A stretch of DNA of 64,000 bases from Streptomyces sp. Je 1-369 (GCF_026810505.1 NZ_CP101750.1:5699501-5763500), one strand, 5' to 3'; positions 8,712-16,566 are shown, counted from the first letter of the stretch. A program made the numbers and translations. Notes: generated from the letters alone by a model not told the origin.

Positions 8712-9155
8712 TCAGCCGAGGGGGAGGCTCTTGACCGGCAGCTGGTCGCCGGGGAGGGCGCCCTTGGTCAGCGAGTCGGTGGGCAGACCGCCGCCGGTCG
8801 CCGATTCGGTGGTCTCGCCGAGCGCCTTGCCCGCACCGCCCGCGACGTCACCGGCGGCCCGCTGGGCGACGGGGGTGGCCGTCTTGCCGACGCGGCCCAC
8901 GGCCTTGCCCGCGGTCGGGACGGACTTCTTCACGGCCTTGCTGCCGGTGTCACCGGCGAGGTTGCTGACGTTCTGAGCCGCATCGTCGACGGTGTTGCCG
9001 AGGCCGTCGCCGTCCAGCGTGGACACGCCGCCCAGGTCGGGGGCGGCCGGCAGGTCAACGGCGCTCGCGGAGCCGGCCGCACCGACCACGGAAGCTGCAC
9101 CCGCGGCGCTGAGCAGCGCGGCACGGGCGATCCGGCGGGTCAGGGGGAGGGACAT
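8712..9155 (-). CDS. Small secreted low-complexity protein
   Basis: A 147-residue protein with a clear Sec signal peptide: basic RRIAR, a hydrophobic stretch and a likely AxA cleavage site near ASA/VD at about residue 32. The mature part is rich in Gly, Ala, Thr and Lys, with no cysteine, no enzyme motif and repeated short helical pieces (DDAAQNVSNLAGD, GKAVGRVGKTATPV). I do not recognise a function; relatives in Streptomyces are only described as small exported proteins. It is single-gene, convergent with dapC across a terminator. Confidence 0.8.
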   Translation of the reverse strand: MSLPLTRRIARAALLSAAGAASVVGAAGSASAVDLPAAPDLGGVSTLDGDGLGNTVDDAAQNVSNLAGDTGSKAVKKSVPTAGKAVGRVGKTATPVAQRAAGDVAGGAGKALGETTESATGGGLPTDSLTKGALPGDQLPVKSLPLG

Positions 9156-9478
9156 GATGCTCCTTCAGACGGGAGAACGTTGGGGTGTCCGGCCGGTTCG
9201 GGTCCGGCGTCCCACCGGACGGCTTCCGGCGTTCGGACGCAGTGACTACCGCTCGAAGTCCGCGAAGGTTTCGCTGCGCCAACGTAAAGAGTTGGCAATG
9301 CGTCGCATTATCGGCTGCGGATAAAAACGGGCAAAGAGCGTACGGGCCGTTTCGCTGCAGAATCCTTAATCCCTAGTGATCTCAAGGGATCTCGGGTTTC
9401 GGCACGGCGTGCGCGGGAAAGTCGGACAGGGTGTCGGTCCGTAGCACTCGGCATGCCCCCATCGAGGGACCCGTCGTA
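9156..9478. other. Gene-free upstream region with an inverted repeat
   Basis: This stretch lies between the start of the small secreted protein gene and the 3' end of the lysozyme-like gene. It is less GC-rich than its surroundings around 9250-9390. At 9278-9296 there is a perfect 6-bp inverted repeat, GCCAAC-N7-GTTGGC, in the position of an operator for the minus-strand gene starting at 9155. No ORF with coding character was seen. Confidence 0.6.
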
Positions 9479-10393
9479 CTACTGACCGGTCACGATCCGG
9501 ACCTCGCCGACGGCCCCCTCCGGCCCCGCGGTCCCACCTTCCGCCGCCCCGCGGCCCACCGCGCGCCACGTCCCGCCGCCTCCGGCATGCCACTCCCGCC
9601 CGCCGTACGCCACCCGCTCGATGTGCAGCGCCGAGGAGTGCGCCACGGCCCAGTGCGCCAGTTCCCAGCCGCGCTGCGGGGCCCGGCCGGTGGCCACGGG
9701 GGCGGGCACCGGCACCGTCACCGTGCGCCCCCGGACCGCGCCGGGGCGCACCTCGCGGCCGAAGTCGCGGGCCAGGGCGGCCCGCACCTGCGCGGGGCCG
9801 CCGGGGTCCGGGTCCGGCCGCCCCTCGCAGCTGAACGTGGCGGGCGCGCGGCCCGTGAGCGCGGCGGCGAGCAGCGCGGCGTCCGGCTCGTGCTTGGCGT
9901 ACGCCTGCGGAAAGCCGCTGAGCTGCACCCGCTGCGCGGCGACCGTGAGGGGCAGCCGCGAATAGCCCGGAACCTCGGCCAGGTGCTCGTAGAAGCGGCC
10001 CGCCGAGTACGCCGGGTCCATGATCCGCCGCTCGTTGCCCCAGCCCTGCGAGGGGCGCTGCTGGAAGAGGCCGAGCGAGTCCCTGTCCCCATGCGTGATG
10101 TTGCGCAGCCCCGACTCCTGGAGCGCGGTGGCGAGCGCGATGGTCACCGCGCGCTCCGGCATCCCGCGCGAGGTGCCCGCCGCGGCGACCGTCGCGGCGT
10201 TCTCCGCCTGCTCGGCCGTGAACGTGTACGAAGCGCCGTCGCCCTTCCCCGACACCACCGTGCACCGCGGCTCGGGCTTCCCCCCGTACACGTACTGCAA
10301 CGCCACATAGCCGACGACGGCGAGCAGCACGGCGGCCGCGGCCCCGCTACGGAGGAGACGGCCGCGCCGGACGAGGGTGGGGGGCTCAGGCAC
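9479..10393 (-). CDS. Membrane-anchored lysozyme/transglycosylase-like protein
   Basis: Starting at GTG 10393 the protein has 304 residues: a short basic cytoplasmic start, one membrane helix at about 14-35 (AAAAVLLAVVGYVALQYVYG) and an extracytoplasmic part. The motif ALQESGLRNITHGDRDSLGLFQQRPSQGWG is that of lysozyme-like (soluble lytic transglycosylase-type) folds, with the Glu in QESGL as likely catalytic acid. Similar Streptomyces proteins carry a misleading heavy-metal-transporter label. It should act on peptidoglycan outside the cell. The region downstream of about residue 210 is Pro/Gly-rich and unassigned. It is divergent from dapE, with about 60 bases between the starts. Confidence 0.75.
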   Translation of the reverse strand: MPEPPTLVRRGRLLRSGAAAAVLLAVVGYVALQYVYGGKPEPRCTVVSGKGDGASYTFTAEQAENAATVAAAGTSRGMPERAVTIALATALQESGLRNITHGDRDSLGLFQQRPSQGWGNERRIMDPAYSAGRFYEHLAEVPGYSRLPLTVAAQRVQLSGFPQAYAKHEPDAALLAAALTGRAPATFSCEGRPDPDPGGPAQVRAALARDFGREVRPGAVRGRTVTVPVPAPVATGRAPQRGWELAHWAVAHSSALHIERVAYGGREWHAGGGGTWRAVGRGAAEGGTAGPEGAVGEVRIVTGQ

Positions 10394-10454
10394 GCGTCCA
10401 AGGTACTGGAGTCCACCGACAGGCCCACGCGACCGCTGGCTTAGGGTCGACGGC

Positions 10455-11534
10455 ATGCCTCACACACCGCTTGACCTCACGCTCGACGCCGCGGAGCTGA
10501 CCGCGCGACTGGTCGATTTCCCGTCCCCGAGCGGCGAGGAGAAGGCGCTCGCCGACGCCATCGAGACGGCCCTGCGCGCCCTGCCGCACCTCACCGTCGA
10601 CCGGCACGGCAACAACGTGGTGGCCCGCACGGACCTCGGCCGCGCGGAGCGCGTCATCCTCGCCGGGCACATCGACACCGTGCCGATCGCGGACAACGTG
10701 CCCTCCCGCCTCGACGAGGACGGCGTCCTGTGGGGCTGCGGCACCTGTGACATGAAGTCGGGCGTCGCCGTCCAGCTGCGCATCGCGCAGACCGTGACCG
10801 AGCCCAACCGCGACCTCACCTTCGTCTTCTACGACAACGAAGAAGTGGCCGCCCACCTCAACGGCCTCGGACACGTCGCCGAGGCCCACCCCGACTGGCT
10901 GGCCGGTGACTTCGCCGTCCTCCTCGAACCCACCGACGGACAGGTCGAGGGCGGCTGCCAGGGCACCCTGCGGGTCCTGTTGAAGACCACGGGCGTACGG
11001 GCGCACTCCGCACGCGCGTGGATGGGCTCCAACGCGATCCACGCGGCCACCCCGATCCTCCAGAAGCTCGCCGCGTACGAGCCGCGCAAGCCGGTCGTGG
11101 AGGGCCTGGAGTTCCACGAGGGCCTCAACGCCGTCCGCATCGAGGGCGGCGTCGCCACGAACGTCATCCCCGACGAGTGCACCGTCACCGTCAACTTTCG
11201 CTATGCCCCCGACCGCAGCGAGGAAGAGGCCCTCGCCTTTGTCCGCGACTACTTCGCGGACTGCGGCGTCGACGAGTTCATCGTCGACGACCACACGGGC
11301 GCGGCACGCCCCGGCCTCACCCACCCGGCCGCCGCGGCGTTCATGGCGGCCGTCGGCGGCGAGGCGCGCCCCAAGTTCGGCTGGACGGACGTCTCCCGCT
11401 TCAGCGCGCTCGGCGTGCCCGCGGTGAACTACAGCCCCGGCAACCCGCTGCTCGCGCACAAGATCGACGAGCGCGTCGAGGCGTCGCTGATCCCGGTGGC
11501 GGAGGAGAGGCTGCGGTCCTGGCTGACCATGTAG
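10455..11534 (+). CDS. dapE: Succinyl-diaminopimelate desuccinylase
   Basis: An M20-family zinc hydrolase of 359 residues. Metal-ligand motifs are in order: LAGHIDTVP (His), WGCGTCDMKSG (bridging Asp), YDNEEV (catalytic Glu then ligand Glu), LLEPTD (Glu) and NPLLAHKIDE (His). It removes succinate from N-succinyl-LL-diaminopimelate, the step after DapC (7548-8642). A TAGGGT at 10442-10447 lies 7 bases before the ATG and there is no ribosome-binding site, so the message is probably leaderless. The next gene (LOG) is also its neighbour in Mycobacterium. Confidence 0.95.
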   Translation: MPHTPLDLTLDAAELTARLVDFPSPSGEEKALADAIETALRALPHLTVDRHGNNVVARTDLGRAERVILAGHIDTVPIADNVPSRLDEDGVLWGCGTCDMKSGVAVQLRIAQTVTEPNRDLTFVFYDNEEVAAHLNGLGHVAEAHPDWLAGDFAVLLEPTDGQVEGGCQGTLRVLLKTTGVRAHSARAWMGSNAIHAATPILQKLAAYEPRKPVVEGLEFHEGLNAVRIEGGVATNVIPDECTVTVNFRYAPDRSEEEALAFVRDYFADCGVDEFIVDDHTGAARPGLTHPAAAAFMAAVGGEARPKFGWTDVSRFSALGVPAVNYSPGNPLLAHKIDERVEASLIPVAEERLRSWLTM

Positions 11535-11582
11535 GGATGCGTGGAGGTCCCTCGGACGTAACCCGCGTAGATCTACGCTGTG

Positions 11583-11606
11583 AGTCACGTACGCAGTCAC
11601 GTACGC
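11583..11606. repeat. Two tandem 12-bp repeats before the LOG gene
   Basis: The unit AGTCACGTACGC occurs twice in direct succession at 11583-11594 and 11595-11606, only 16 bases upstream of the LOG ATG. A 12-base palindrome, CGTAGATCTACG, precedes it at 11567-11578. It may be part of a regulated 5' leader; no known factor is recognised. Confidence 0.5.
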
Positions 11607-11622
11607 ATGGAGGGAGCAGACG

Positions 11623-12405
11623 ATGGGCCATCCCGAGAAAAGCGCCGAGAGCGCTGCCCGCGACACCGGTGCCAGGAAGCGTCCTGAGGAGCAGCGGCTC
11701 GGTCCGGTGCTGCGCCGGCGGGACAAGGTGCAGGCCGGCACCACCGATCAGCGTCTCCTCGACTCCGACGGACCCTCCGAATGGGTCCACACGGACCCCT
11801 GGAGAGTGCTGCGCATCCAGTCCGAGTTCATCGAGGGCTTCGGCACCCTCGCCGAACTCCCGCCCGCGATCAGCGTGTTCGGTTCGGCGCGCACGGGGGA
11901 GGGTTCTCCGGAGTACGCGGCCGGGGTCGAGATCGGCAAGGCGCTCGTGGAGGCGGGGTTCGCGGTGATCACGGGCGGCGGGCCCGGCGCGATGCAGGCC
12001 GCCAACCAGGGTGCCGTCGAGGCGAAGGGCACGTCGGTCGGCCTGGGCATCGAGCTGCCCTTCGAGCAGGGCCTCAACCCGTACGTCGACATCGGCGTGA
12101 ACTTCCGCTACTTCTTCGTCCGCAAGACGATGTTCGTGAAGTACGCGCAGGGCTTCGTGGTCCTGCCCGGCGGCCTCGGCACCCTGGACGAGCTCTTCGA
12201 AGCGCTCACCCTCGTCCAGACCCGCAAGGTCACGCGGTTCCCGATCGTCCTCTTCGGGTCGCAGTACTGGGGCGGCCTGATCGACTGGCTGAAGAACACG
12301 GTCATCGCCCAGGGCAAGGCCTCCGAGGCCGACCTGCTCCTCTTCCACGTCACGGACGACGTGGAAGAGGCGATCTCTTTGGTGACGAAGGAAGTCGGGA
12401 AGTAG
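11623..12405 (+). CDS. LOG family protein (TIGR00730 Rossmann fold)
   Basis: A 260-residue protein with the LOG/lysine-decarboxylase-like signature: ISVFGSAR near the fold start, GGGPGAMQAAN, then RKTMF and PGGLGTLDELFE. Enzymes of this family are phosphoribohydrolases that release cytokinin-type bases from their 5'-monophosphates; the mycobacterial neighbour of dapE (Rv1205) is of this type. The first 60 residues are charged and family-specific. The start at ATG 11623 has GGAGGGAG 7 bases upstream. The substrate in this organism is unknown. It is convergent with folP2 across a hairpin. Confidence 0.9.
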   Translation: MGHPEKSAESAARDTGARKRPEEQRLGPVLRRRDKVQAGTTDQRLLDSDGPSEWVHTDPWRVLRIQSEFIEGFGTLAELPPAISVFGSARTGEGSPEYAAGVEIGKALVEAGFAVITGGGPGAMQAANQGAVEAKGTSVGLGIELPFEQGLNPYVDIGVNFRYFFVRKTMFVKYAQGFVVLPGGLGTLDELFEALTLVQTRKVTRFPIVLFGSQYWGGLIDWLKNTVIAQGKASEADLLLFHVTDDVEEAISLVTKEVGK

Positions 12406-12429
12406 AAGCGGGAGTCCCCGAAGGGGAGT

Positions 12430-13290
12430 TCACGCAAGCCCCCGGCGGGCGACCGCCGGGGGCCTGTGCCCCGCAATCGTCGCCACCATGTCCAGCACCT
12501 GCTTCGTCTCCGCCACCTCGTGCACGCGGTACACCTGCGCGCCGAGCCAGGCCGAGACGGCCGTCGTCGCGAGGGTGCCGAGGACGCGCTCCTTGACCGG
12601 CTTGTCGAGGGTCTCGCCGACGAAGTCCTTGTTGGAGAGGGAGACCAGGACGGGCCAGCCCGTGTCGGTCATCTCGCCGAGGCGGCGGGTCGCCTCCAGG
12701 CTGTGCCGGGTGTTCTTGCCGAAGTCGTGCCCCGGGTCGATCATCACGGACTCGCGGGGCACACCCAGCTCCACCGCGCGCTCGGCCAGGCCGACCGTCA
12801 CCCGCAGGATGTCCGCCATCACGTCGTCGTACGTGACGCGGTGCGGCCTCGTACGCGGCTCGGCGCCGCCCGCGTGCGTGCAGACCAGGCCCGCCCCGTA
12901 CCGCGCGGCGACCTCCGCGAGCTTCGGGTCGACGCCGCCCCACGCGTCGTTGAGCACGTCGGCGCCCGCCTCGCAGACCGCCTCGCCGACGTCGTGCCGC
13001 CAGGTGTCGACGCTGATGACCACGTCGGGGAACCGCCTGCGCACCTCGGCGACGAAGCCGACCGTGCGGCGTGCCTCCTCCTCGGCGCTCACCTCGTCGC
13101 CGGGGCCCGCCTTGACCCCACCGATGTCGATGATCGCGGCACCCTCGGCCACGGCCTGCTCCACGCGCGCGAGCGCCGGTTCGTCGCGGAACGTGGCCCC
13201 CTGGTCGTAGAACGAGTCCGGGGTCCGGTTCACGATCGCCATGATCACCGGCTCGTGCGCGTCGAACTCGCGCCTGCCAAGCCTGAGCAT
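12430..13290 (-). CDS. folP2: FolP2-type dihydropteroate synthase homologue
   Basis: A 286-residue TIM-barrel protein of the dihydropteroate synthase family. It differs from true FolP at both signature loops: the first reads NRTPDSFYDQG (about 21-31) rather than NVTPDSFSDGG, and the second reads GGVKAGPG (57-64) where active enzymes have the ESTRPG loop that handles p-aminobenzoate. These are the features of mycobacterial FolP2, which is reported not to act as dihydropteroate synthase. Gene order dapE, LOG, folP2, DivIVA-like, tag matches Mtb Rv1202-Rv1210 except that the glycosyltransferase gpgS is missing. Other motifs (SVDTW, NDAWGG, DPGHDFGKN) are kept. Actual reaction unknown. Confidence 0.88.
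   Translation of the reverse strand: MLRLGRREFDAHEPVIMAIVNRTPDSFYDQGATFRDEPALARVEQAVAEGAAIIDIGGVKAGPGDEVSAEEEARRTVGFVAEVRRRFPDVVISVDTWRHDVGEAVCEAGADVLNDAWGGVDPKLAEVAARYGAGLVCTHAGGAEPRTRPHRVTYDDVMADILRVTVGLAERAVELGVPRESVMIDPGHDFGKNTRHSLEATRRLGEMTDTGWPVLVSLSNKDFVGETLDKPVKERVLGTLATTAVSAWLGAQVYRVHEVAETKQVLDMVATIAGHRPPAVARRGLA
12438..12463. terminator. GC hairpin overlapping the 3' end of folP2
   Basis: Arms 12438-12448 and 12453-12463 (11 bp, 4-base loop GCGA) lie inside the last codons of folP2 and 33 bases after the LOG stop. As the only hairpin between two convergent genes it probably ends LOG transcription, at the cost of overlapping coding sequence. Confidence 0.6.
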
Positions 13291-13415
13291 CCCCTGCGGC
13301 CCTCCTGGGTCCTAGTCGCGGTTAGGCCGCCTGTGACCTTAACTGTCAGAACCACGTGGCACGATCGGACCCTGACAGTTTGAGCACGGGCAGTCGAGCG
13401 TGAGGGCCTGAAGAG

Positions 13416-13838
13416 ATGGTCTTGTTCTTGTTCCTGGTCATCGCCCTCCTCGTGGTGGTCGGCGCGGTGACCCTGGCCGTGATCGGCGGCGGGGAGAGCG
13501 GCGCGCTGCCCGACGCCGCACCCGAGCGGTTCACCGACCCGCTGCCCCCGGACCGCCCGCTGCGCCGGGCCGACGTCGACCTGGTGCGCTTCCCGATGAC
13601 CCTGCGGGGCTATCACATGGGCGAGGTGGACGACGTGCTCGGCCGTCTGGGCGCCGAGCTCGCCGAGCGGGACGCCCGCATCGCCGAGCTGGAGGCCGCC
13701 CTGGCCGGCGCGCAGGCCACCGCGGTCGCGGGCCCCGCCCTCTTCGAGGGGTACGAACCGGGGGCGGTCGAGGACGAGTCCGTCGAGGGCAGGTCCGTCC
13801 AGGACAAGGTGCGGGACGAGAAGGGCGACGAACAGTGA
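13416..13838 (+). CDS. DivIVA-domain membrane protein
   Basis: A 140-residue protein with one N-terminal membrane helix (residues 2-25, FLFLVIALLVVVGAVTLAVIG), then a Pro-rich linker and a short DivIVA-type segment: VDLVRFPMTLRGYHMGEVDDVLGRLG followed by the coiled coil LAERDARIAELEAALA. The RFPMTLRGYHMGEVD box is the hallmark of actinobacterial DivIVA-domain proteins, which gather at curved membranes or poles. It corresponds to Mtb Rv1209. Its stop overlaps the next start by 4 bases (GTGA), so it is coupled to the DNA glycosylase gene. Confidence 0.88.
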   Translation: MVLFLFLVIALLVVVGAVTLAVIGGGESGALPDAAPERFTDPLPPDRPLRRADVDLVRFPMTLRGYHMGEVDDVLGRLGAELAERDARIAELEAALAGAQATAVAGPALFEGYEPGAVEDESVEGRSVQDKVRDEKGDEQ

Positions 13839-14425
13839 GCGGCGAGAGCGGCGCGGTCGCGGGCCCGGACGGCGGTCTCCGCTGCCCGTGGGGCCTGTCG
13901 ACCGAGGACTACGTGACGTACCACGACGAGGAGTGGGGCCGCCCGGTCCACGGTGACGACGCGCTGTACGAGAGGCTCTGCCTGGAGGCGTTCCAGTCGG
14001 GCCTCTCCTGGATCACGATCCTGCGCCGCCGCGAGGGCTTCCGCGCGGCCTTCGCCGACTTCAGGATCGCCTCGGTGGCGGAGTTCACCGACAAGGACCG
14101 CGAGCGGCTCCTCGCCGACCCGGGGATCATCCGCAACCGCGCGAAGATCGACGCGACCCTCGCCAACGCGCGCGTGCTCGCCGACTGGTCCGAGGGCGAA
14201 CTGGACTCCCTGATCTGGTCCTTCGCGCCGGACCCGGCGACCCGCGAGGTCCCGCGGACCCTCGCCGACGTGCCCGCGATCACCGACGAGTCCACGGCCC
14301 TGTCCAAGGAGCTCAAGAAGCGCGGCATACGCTTCGTCGGCCCCACGACGGCGTACGCGCTGATGCAGGCCTGCGGCCTGGTCGACGACCACCTCGCGGA
14401 CTGCGTGGCCCGCGAGGCGGCGTGA
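13835..14425 (+). CDS. tag: DNA-3-methyladenine glycosylase I
   Basis: A 196-residue Tag-family glycosylase that removes 3-methyladenine from DNA. The zinc-snap ligands are present with correct spacing: Cys17 (CPWG), His30 (YHDEEWG), and near the end His186 and Cys190 (DDHLADC). Core motifs LYERLCLEAFQSGLSWITIL and FVGPTTAYALMQACG are intact. GTG start overlaps the stop of the DivIVA-domain gene. Corresponds to Mtb Rv1210. Confidence 0.95.
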   Translation: MSGESGAVAGPDGGLRCPWGLSTEDYVTYHDEEWGRPVHGDDALYERLCLEAFQSGLSWITILRRREGFRAAFADFRIASVAEFTDKDRERLLADPGIIRNRAKIDATLANARVLADWSEGELDSLIWSFAPDPATREVPRTLADVPAITDESTALSKELKKRGIRFVGPTTAYALMQACGLVDDHLADCVAREAA

Positions 14426-14439
14426 CGGGGTGACCTGCG

Positions 14440-15240
14440 TCAGCGCCCCAGGTACTTCGGCTTCTCCTTGGCGATGAAGGCCTGGACGGCGATCGCGTGG
14501 TCCTCGGACGCCCCGGCCCTGCCCTGGAGCTCGTCCTCCTTGTCCAGCGCCTCGTCCAGGGAGTGGCCCGCCGCGTAGGCCAGGGACTCCTTGAGCGCCG
14601 CGTAGGCGAGCGTCGGGCCGTCCGCGAGGGCGCGGGCCACCTGCGCGGCCTCCGTGGCGAGGTCGGCCGCGGGGACGACCTTGTTGGCGATCCCCAGGTC
14701 GTACGCCTCCCGTGCGTCGATGTTGCGCGGGAACAGCAGCAGGTCCGCGGCGCGGCCCGGGCCGATCACGCGCGGCAGCGTCCAGGAGACGCCCGAGTCG
14801 GCGGTCAGCGCGACGCCCGCGAAGGAGGTGTTGAACTTGGCGGTGTCCGCGACCACGCGGTAGTCGGCGGCGAGGGCGAAGCCGAGGCCCGCCCCGGCGG
14901 CGACTCCGTTGACGCCCGCCACGACCGGCTTCCGCATGCCGGTGAGCGCCCGGACGATGGGGTTGTAGTGCTCCCGGACGGTGCTCATCGTCTGCCCGGT
15001 GCCCGCCTCGCGGTCCGCGGCCAGGCTGCCGATGTGTTCCTTGAGGTCCTGGCCCACACAGAAGGCGCGGCCCGTCGCGGTGAGCAGGACCGCGCGCACC
15101 GCGTCATCCGCCGCGGCCGCGAGCGCGGCCTCCCGCAGTGCGACCTTGGCCTCCGTGTTCATGGCGTTCATCGCCTCGGGACGGTTGATGGTGATCGTCG
15201 CGAGTCCGTCGTGCACCTCGTAGAGCACGCTGTCGGCCAT
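14440..15240 (-). CDS. Enoyl-CoA hydratase/isomerase family protein
   Basis: Start chosen at ATG 15240 because GGAGGGGG precedes it; an in-frame extension upstream lacks family homology. The 266-residue crotonase-fold protein has the CoA/oxyanion motifs AFCVGQDLKEH and GVAAGAGLGFALAADYR, and ends in VQAFIAKEKPKYLGR. At the second catalytic site it has ADSGVSWTLPRVIG, close to the PaaG/isomerase subgroup (an Asp rather than the hydratase Glu), so ring-1,2-epoxyphenylacetyl-CoA isomerase or enoyl-CoA isomerase activity is possible. No other fatty-acid or phenylacetate genes are adjacent. Confidence 0.88.
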   Translation of the reverse strand: MADSVLYEVHDGLATITINRPEAMNAMNTEAKVALREAALAAAADDAVRAVLLTATGRAFCVGQDLKEHIGSLAADREAGTGQTMSTVREHYNPIVRALTGMRKPVVAGVNGVAAGAGLGFALAADYRVVADTAKFNTSFAGVALTADSGVSWTLPRVIGPGRAADLLLFPRNIDAREAYDLGIANKVVPAADLATEAAQVARALADGPTLAYAALKESLAYAAGHSLDEALDKEDELQGRAGASEDHAIAVQAFIAKEKPKYLGR

Positions 15241-15548
15241 GGTGGCCCCCTCCGCTGGTCCAGTACGTAGGAGGTCAGCATGACGGAGATCATCGGGGTC
15301 CGGCATGAGGCCATCCATGTGACCTGCGTCAAAGAAATGCGGGGCCCCGGGGCGTATGGGGCGGCGAAGTATCGCAGCCACATCGCCGAATTATGTGGTT
15401 TTGCGGGCGCGCGTTGCCCAAGCGATGCCGACCGATGTTGGTCATCGGGTCCTGCCATGCGGGATAATGGCCTGGAAGCAATGTGTTCGATGCCGGTGAC
15501 ACCTGGGTTGTCGGCTGCGATGAGCTGGTTTCAGGAAGGGGAACGAGC
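15241..15548 (+). promoter_or_regulatory. Intergenic region with candidate promoter for DUF3117
   Basis: About 300 bases between divergent genes. A vegetative-type promoter is visible for the plus-strand gene: -35 TTGGTC (15438-15443), 19-base spacer, -10 GATAAT (15463-15468), giving a leader of roughly 75 bases. The GC content dips around 15330-15480. I find no convincing ORF in the rest. Confidence 0.6.
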
Positions 15549-15716
15549 ATGGCGGCCATGAAGCCGCGGACGGGCGACGGCCCGCTCGAGGTGACCAAGG
15601 AGGGGCGGGGCATCGTCATGCGCGTTCCGCTCGAAGGCGGCGGACGACTTGTCGTCGAACTGACTCCGGACGAGGCCGACGCGCTCGGCGACGCCCTGAA
15701 GAAGGTCGTCGGCTGA
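15549..15716 (+). CDS. DUF3117 small conserved protein
   Basis: A 55-residue protein beginning MAAMKPRTGDGPLEVTKEG and containing GRGIVMRVPLEGGGRLVVEL. This is the very conserved actinobacterial DUF3117 family, equivalent to Mtb Rv1211. ATG 15549 has GGAAGGGG 6 bases upstream; a longer frame upstream is a shadow. Two beta strands and a C-terminal helix (LTPDEADALGDALKKV) are suggested. Function unknown, but length and sequence are nearly invariant between genera. It is followed by a strong terminator. Confidence 0.93.
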   Translation: MAAMKPRTGDGPLEVTKEGRGIVMRVPLEGGGRLVVELTPDEADALGDALKKVVG

Positions 15717-15740
15717 CGCGGAAGCGCGCGCATACTTTTC

Positions 15741-15784
15741 CACTGCCCCGGCATCGTACGACGATGCCGGGGCAGTGCCGTTTT
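15741..15784. terminator. Rho-independent terminator after DUF3117
   Basis: Perfect 17-bp stem (15741-15757 and 15761-15777) with a 3-base loop, followed by CCGTTTT. One of the few hairpins in this window with a real T-run. It separates DUF3117 from the convergent methyltransferase gene. Confidence 0.92.
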
Positions 15785-15822
15785 CCGGGTTTCCCGGGTC
15801 CGATGTCCCGAAGGGCCGGGCG

Positions 15823-16455
15823 CTAGCGCTTCACGGCGCAGAGCAGCCCGTCGCCCACGGGCAGCAGCGAGGGCACCAGATCCGGGCTCTCGCGCACGGT
15901 GCGCAGCAGATCGCGCAGGTGCAGGACCTCCAGCGGCTGGGGTCCCGAGTCGACGGTCCTGCCGTCCGCGAGGACGCCCTCGAAGCAGACGAGCCCGCCG
16001 GGCCGCAGCAGGCGCAACGATTCAGCGAGGTATTCGAGGGACTCCAGGCGGTCGCCGTCACAGAAGACGAGGTCGTACCCGCCGTCCGCGAGGCGCGGCA
16101 GGACGTCCAGGGCGCGGCCCGGGATGAACCGCGCGCGGTTGCCCGCGAAGCCCGCCTCCCGGAAGGCCTGACGGGCGAACTGCTGTCGGTCGGGTTCGGG
16201 GTCGACGGTGGTCAGCACGCCGTCGGGCCGCATGCCGTGCAGCAGGTGGATGCCCGACACTCCGGTGCCCGTACCGATTTCGGCCACCGCTTTCGCGTCA
16301 GCCGTCGCGGCGAGCATGCGCAGCGCGGCGCCGGTGCCGGGGGACACCGAGGGCAGGCCTGCCTCCCGGGCCCGGTCCCGGGCCCAGCGCAGCGCCTCGT
16401 CCTCGGCGACAAAGGCGTCGGCGAACGCCCATCCCGTCTGCCGGTTGCCGGTAAT
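15823..16455 (-). CDS. O-methyltransferase (SAM-dependent, catechol-type family)
   Basis: Class I methyltransferase with VAEIGTGTGVSGIHLLHGM (SAM loop), TTVDPEP (acidic residue binding ribose), DVLPRL, and YDLVFCDGDR (metal-binding Asp of family 3 enzymes). The first normal start is GTG 16347, but family homology (ITGNRQTGWAFADAFVAEDEALRWARDRAREAG) continues 36 codons upstream. There the only plausible start is ATT 16453-16455, placed after AGGAGAGGGCC. I therefore extend to 16455 (210 residues) with an unusual start. It is divergent from sigE, as is Rv1220c in Mtb. Confidence 0.82.
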   Translation of the reverse strand: MTGNRQTGWAFADAFVAEDEALRWARDRAREAGLPSVSPGTGAALRMLAATADAKAVAEIGTGTGVSGIHLLHGMRPDGVLTTVDPEPDRQQFARQAFREAGFAGNRARFIPGRALDVLPRLADGGYDLVFCDGDRLESLEYLAESLRLLRPGGLVCFEGVLADGRTVDSGPQPLEVLHLRDLLRTVRESPDLVPSLLPVGDGLLCAVKR

Positions 16456-16508
16456 GGCCCTCTCCTGTCCCCGTGGTTGCCTGGCCGTGACTGTATCCGT
16501 TGGGGGCG

Positions 16509-16534
16509 GGAACCCGCAGATGGGACTGCGCGTT
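16509..16534 (+). promoter_or_regulatory. Candidate ECF-type (SigE-like) promoter upstream of sigE
   Basis: GGAACC (16509-16514), a 16-base spacer and CGTT (16531-16534) match the ECF consensus of Mtb SigE-type factors (GGAAC, 15-16 bases, CGTT). Transcription would begin around 16540, ahead of ATG 16567. This suggests autoregulation of sigE. Confidence 0.6.
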
Positions 16535-16566
16535 TATAGGGGGTGGGAGCACAGCGGGGGTAACGG

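Noticed and set aside
15280..15561. 93-codon frame upstream of DUF3117
   Set aside because: It overlaps the promoter and the DUF3117 start in another frame and has a non-protein-like composition.
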